NCBI RefSeq assembly: GCF_029227915.1
Contig: NC_079888.1
Coordinates: 620,001 to 684,000 of the forward strand
Reading direction: 5' to 3'
DNA length: 64,000 bases
From: Hydractinia symbiolongicarpus
Lineage: Eukaryota > Cnidaria > Hydrozoa > Anthoathecata > Hydractiniidae
In this document: positions 60,247 to 64,000 of the stretch, in pieces
How the letters are laid out: each line of letters starts with the position of its first letter
How positions within the stretch are numbered: position 1 is the stretch's first letter
Made by a program: the position numbers and the translations under genes
Notes under the pieces: model-generated
The model's input: the letters and a program-made list of their open reading frames with translations, nothing else
What the model was told of the DNA's origin: nothing
Databases searched by the model: none

Positions 60247-60982
60247 TTCAATTAAGTCCCACAGTAAATCGTTTCACTTTTAAAAGCGATACAACTTAGT
60301 AATATCGGAAAAAACCGCTAAATACATGTTGGTACGAATATGTGAAGCAACCGTTGTAACTCAAACGGATTGACACCGTTAGAAAGTCAATGAAAGGTAG
60401 TTTTTGAAACTGTCTCTATTTCTTCAGCGCGAACTAACGGCTAGGATTGGTCCCACAGTAAAAAATGACTTATTTATCAAAATTTTTAAATGAAGCGCTA
60501 CCACAGCGCCCAGTGTAATCGCTGAGTTCCGGCAATCATGTCAAATTAAGAAGATTGTCATTCCTTGGAGGCTCATTTATCACATTTATAAGATCACAGT
60601 CCAAAATCAGTCCAATTAAGTCCCACAGTCAATCGTTTCACTTTTAAAAGCGATACAACTTAGTAATATCCAGAAAAATCGCTAAATACATGTTGGTTCG
60701 AATATGTGAAGCAACCGTTGTAAGTCAAACGGATTGACACCGTTAGAAAGTCAATGAAAGGCAGTTTTTAAAACTGTCTCTATTTCTTCAGCGTGAACTA
60801 ACGGATAGGATTGGTCCCACAGTAAAAAATGACTTATTTATCGAAATTTTTAAATGAGGCGCTACCACAGGGTCCAATGTAATCGCTGAGTTTCGGCAAT
60901 CATGTCAAGTTAAAAAGAATGTTATTTCTTGGAGATCAATTGGCTCATTAATCACATTTATAAGGTCACAGTCCAGAGACAG
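60247..60982. repeat. Partial second copy of the 5-mer
   Basis: Starts 60247 and 60611, repeating 58397-59131 at an offset of about 1,850 bp with the same 8-bp deletion and the same 'atatccagaaaaatcg' and 'aaaggcag' marks. The second monomer switches at about 60840 to a 'cgaaatttttaaatgagg' 3' half and ends in 'gagatcaattggctcatta', so the copy stops there. Confidence 0.85.
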
Positions 60983-61728
60983 TTCAATTAATTCCCACAG
61001 TCAATCGTTTCACTTTTAAAAGCGATACAACATAGTTATATCGAAACAAAATCACTAAATACATGTTGGTACGAATATGTGACGCAACCGTTGTAACTCA
61101 AACGGGTTGACACCGTTAGAAAGTCAATGAAAGGTATTTTTTGAAACTGTCTCTATTTTTTCAGCGTGAACTAACGGATAGGATTAGTCCCACAGTAAAG
61201 AATTACTTATTTATCGAAATTTTTAAATAAAGCGCTACCACAGGGTCCAGTGTAATCGCTGAGTTCCGGCAATCATCTCGAGTTAAAAAGAATGTTATTT
61301 CTTGGAGATCAATTGGCTCATTAATCACATTTATATGGTCACAGTCCAGAGGCAGTCCAATTAATTCCCACAGTCAATCGTTTCACTTTTAAAAGCGATA
61401 CAACATAGTTATATCGGAACAAAATCACTAAATACATGTTGGTACGAATATGTGACGCAACCGTTGTAACTCAAACGGGTTGACACCGTTAGAAAGTCAA
61501 TGAAAGGTAGTTTTTGAAACTGTCTCTATTTCTTCAGCGTGAACTAACGGATAGGATTGGTCCCACAGTAAAGAATTACTTATTTATCGAAATTTTTTAA
61601 TAAAGCGCTACCACAGGGTCCAGTGTAATCGCTGAGTTCCGGCAATCATGTCGAGTTAAAAAGAATGTTATTTCTTGGAGTTTAATTGGCTCATTTATCA
61701 CATTTATCAGGTCACAGTCCAGAATCAT
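60983..61728. repeat. Single-monomer duplication M165/M166
   Basis: Two neighbouring monomers (60983, 61356), 373 bp each, share 'aattcccacagtcaatcg', 'acaacatagttatatcg', 'aaacgggttgacacc' and 'gtaaagaattac'. They differ at a few bases, including 'gaaaggtatttttt' in the first and 'cgaaattttttaat' in the second. This is the simplest, one-unit form of unequal crossing-over in the window. Confidence 0.82.
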
Positions 61729-63936
61729 TTCAATTAATTCCCACAGTCAATCGTTTCACTTTTAAAAGCCATACAACTTAGTAAGATCGGAACAAATCGC
61801 TAAATACATGTTGGTACGAATACGTGACGCAATCGTTGTAACTCCAACGGATTGACACTGTTAGAAAGTCAATGAAAAGTAGTTTTTGAAACTGTCTCTG
61901 TTTTTCAGCGCGAACTAACGGCTAGGATTGGTCCCATAGTAAAAAATGACTTATTTATCTAAATTTTTAAATGAAGCGCTACCACAGGGTCCAGTGTAAT
62001 CGCTGAGTTCCGGCAATTATGTCGAGTTAAAAAGAATGTTATTTCTTGGAGTTCAATTGGCTCATTTATCACATTTATCAGGTCACAGTCCAGAATCATT
62101 TCAATTAAGTCCCACAGTCAATCGTTTCACTTTTAAAAGCGATACAACTTAGTAATATCGGAAAAAATCGCTAAATACATGTTGGTTCAAATATGTGAAG
62201 CAACCGTTGTAAGTCAAACGGATTGACACCGTTAGAAAGTCAATGAAAGGTAGTTTTTAAAACTGTCTCTATTTCTTCAGCGTGAACTAACGGATAGGAT
62301 TGTTCCCACAGTAAAAAATGACTTATTTATCGAAATGTTTAAATAAAGCGCTACCACAGGGTACAGTGTAATCGCTGAATTCCGGCAATCATGTCAAGTT
62401 AAAAAGAATGTTATTTCTTGGAGTTCAATTGGCTCATTTATCACATTTATAAGGTCACTGTCCAGAAACAGTTCAATTAATTCCACAGTCAATCGTTTCA
62501 CTTTTAAAAGCGATACAACTTTGTTATATCGTAACAAAATCATTAAATACATGTTGGTACGAATATGTGACGCAACCGTTGTAACTCAAACGGATTGCCG
62601 CCCTTAAAAAGAAAATGCAATGTAGTTTTTGAAACTGTCTCTATTTCTTCAGCGTGAACTAACGGCTATGATTGGTCCCACAGTAAAAAATGACTTATTA
62701 ATCTTAATTTTTAAATGAAGCACTACCACACCGCTCAGTGTAATCGCTGAGTTTCATTAGTCCTGTCAAATTAAGAAGAATGTCATTCCTTGGAGTCCAA
62801 TTGGCTCATTTATCACATTTATCAGGTCACAGTCCAGAATCAGTTGAACTAAGTCCCACAGTTAATCGGTTCACCGTTAAAAGCGATACAACTTAGTAAT
62901 ATCGGAACAAAATCACTAAATACATGTTGGTACGAATATGTGACGCAACCGTTGTAACTCAAACGGATTGACACCGTTAAAAAGACAATGAAATGTAGTT
63001 TTTGAACCAACGGCTACGATTGGTCCCACAGTAAAAAATGACTTATTAATCTTAATTTTTAAATGAAGCACTACCACACCGCCCAGTGTAATCTCTGGGT
63101 TTCATTAATCCTGTCAAATTAAGAAGAATGTCATTCCCTGGAGTCCAATTGGCTCATTTATCACATTTATCAGGTCACAGTCCAGAATCAGTTAAACTAA
63201 GTCCCACAGTTAATTGGTTCACCGTTAAAAGCGATACAACTTAGTAATATCGGAACAAAATCACTAAATACATGTTGGTACGAATATGTGACGCAACCGT
63301 TGTAACTCAAACGGATTGACAACGTTAAAAAGACAATGAAATGTAGTTTTTGAAACTGTCTCTATTTCTTCAGCGTAAACTAACGGATAGGATTGGTCCC
63401 ACAGTAAAAAATGACTTATTTATCGAAATTTTTAAATGAAGCGCTACCACAGGGTCCAGTGTAATCGCTGAGTTCCAGCAATTATGTTGAGTTAAAAAGA
63501 TTGTTATTTCTTTGAGATCTATTGGCTCATTTATCACATTTATAAGGTCACAGTCCAGAATCAGTTCTATTAAGTCCCACAGTCAATTGTTTCACTTTTA
63601 AAAGCGATACAACTTAGTAAGATCTAAAAAAATCGCTAAATACATGTTGGTACGAATATGTGAAGCAACCGTTGTAACTCACACGGATTGACACCGTTAG
63701 AAAGTCAACGAAATGTAGTTTTTGAAACTGTCTCTACTTCTTCAGCGCGAACTAACGGCTAGGATTAGTCCCACAGTAAAAAATGACTTATTTATCTTAA
63801 TATTTAAATAAAGCGCTCCCACAGCGCCCAGTATAATCGCTGACTTCCGGCAATCATGTCGAGTTAAAAAGAATGTTATTTCTTGGAGTCCAATTGGCTC
63901 ATTTATCAAATTTATTGATTCACAGTCCAGAATCAG
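61729..63936. repeat. Mixed monomers M167-M172
   Basis: Starts 61729, 62100, 62472, 62844, 63192, 63565; classes A A B B A D. M168-M169 resemble the monomers at 6702-7445 ('cgaaatgtttaaat', 'ttaattccacag'), so left-end types reappear more than 50 kb away. M170 (62844) is 348 bp through an internal deletion. M172 returns to the D type seen from 55 kb on. Confidence 0.87.
62844..63191. repeat. Monomer with 25-bp internal deletion (348 bp)
   Basis: At 63006/63007 'tagtttttgaa' is followed directly by 'ccaacggctacg'. Normal monomers have 'actgtctc' through 'cagcgtgaa' between these. The lost stretch lies between two TGAA direct repeats (one in 'ttttgaaac', one in 'gcgtgaac'), so slippage or repeat-mediated deletion is plausible. 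The adjoining TAACGG has become CAACGG, keeping the YAACGG form. Confidence 0.88.
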
Positions 63937-64000
63937 TTCAATTAAGTCCCACAGTCAATTGTTTCACTTTTAAAAGCGATACAACTTAGTAAGATCGGAA
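63937..64000. repeat. Partial monomer at window edge
   Basis: The first 64 bases of a further monomer ('ttcaattaagtcccacag' to 'agatcggaa'), with the 'caattgtttcac' 5' form, cut by the window end. The array continues to the right. Confidence 0.95.

Larger units (their letters stand above)
1..64000. repeat. Satellite array, ~372-bp monomer, 172 full copies
   Basis: The whole window is a head-to-tail tandem repeat in one orientation. Landmarks in monomer 1 (1-372): 'gtcccacag' at +10, 'acttttaaaagcg' at +30, 'taaatacatgttggt' at +73, 'gcaaccgttgtaa' at +101, 'ttcagcgtgaactaacgg' at +177, 'ttggtcccacagt' at +201, 'gcgctaccacag' at +249, 'ttggctcattta' at +330, 'cacagtccag' at +357. The next copy starts at 373, then 746, 1119, 1491 and so on to 63937; the mean is 371.7 bp. 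The 372/373 difference comes mainly from one base near +63 ('ggaaaaaatcg' versus 'ggaacaaaatca'). Every successive landmark was found, so no transposon, gene or unrelated spacer interrupts it. This is typical of centromeric or pericentromeric heterochromatin, but the location is inferred. The family is not one I recognise. Confidence 0.98.

Noticed and set aside
1-64000. CRISPR array or bacterial direct repeats
   Set aside because: The period is about 372 bp with no separate unique spacers; the whole period is repeated. There are no cas-like genes.
1-64000. CENP-B box
   Set aside because: I looked for the TTCG....A..CGGG core on both strands. 'gttcgaatatgtgaag' has TTCG but lacks the A and CGGG positions. 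No other candidate was seen.
1-64000. Transposable element insertion, LTRs or target-site duplications
   Set aside because: Monomer spacing is unbroken, so there is no space for an insertion. The few length changes are deletions of 4-49 bp.
1-64000. rDNA spacer or other gene-associated tandem repeat
   Set aside because: No rRNA-like or tRNA-like sequence occurs anywhere in 64 kb, and the repeat does not border a gene in the window.
1-64000. Telomeric or subtelomeric simple repeats (TTAGG, TTAGGG, TTTAGGG)
   Set aside because: Only isolated 'ttag' strings, such as 'acttagtaat', are present; there are no tandem runs.

Overview
The window is one uninterrupted block of eukaryotic satellite DNA. 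A head-to-tail monomer of about 372 bp runs from base 1 to base 64000. I located the start of every copy by eye, taking the monomer start as the base after the 'aatcag'-like hexamer and before 'ttcaattaag'. This gives 172 complete monomers plus a 64-base partial copy at the end. All copies are in one orientation. Unit lengths are almost all 370-373 bp; the exceptions are 367/368 bp (five), 363 and 364, 348, and 323. No spacing leaves room for an inserted transposon, gene or spacer. I support no protein gene, tRNA, rRNA or CRISPR array. The short minus-strand open frames recur in the same register of the repeat and are by-products of it.

The sequence suggests a centromeric, pericentromeric or other heterochromatic array of a eukaryote. 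A hand count of monomer 1 (1-372) gives 35.8% G+C and 13 CpG against about 12 expected. The CpGs are therefore not depleted, which argues against heavy germline CpG methylation and fits many invertebrates better than vertebrates or most plants. I do not recognise the satellite family and cannot name the species.

The monomers fall into classes by their 3' half (about +225 to +340). A has 'cagggtccag' with 'gttccggcaatcatg'. A' is A followed by 'aagaagattgtcattcc'. B has 'gcacta' and 'tttcattaatcctg'. C has 'accgcccag' and 'gtcccagcaatcatg'. D has 'gctcccacagcgc'. 5' and 3' half variants reassort, so recombination occurs inside monomers.

Layout: 1-2235 trimer-like; 2236-7445 mixed A/B/D with a dimer duplication at 2982-4465; 7446-21974 a 7-mer higher-order repeat (HOR) with 8-, 6- and 5-monomer derivatives; 21975-27168 a young 1,485-bp tetramer; 27169-34617 mixed, with dimers and long-range copies; 34618-39038 a 6-mer pair; 39039-41647 mixed; 41.7-46.2 kb three successive dimer duplications; 46861-54306 a 5-mer family; 55423-58396 a tetramer pair; 58397-60982 a 5-mer and the start of its copy; 60983-64000 mixed A/B/D monomers.

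The most notable signals beyond the repeat itself are three. First, a fixed cluster of YAACGG (MYB-core-like) motifs and short dyads lies at +105 to +194 of nearly every monomer. Second, many HOR switch points fall close to that cluster. Third, there is a nested record of unequal crossing-over. Any function is inference.
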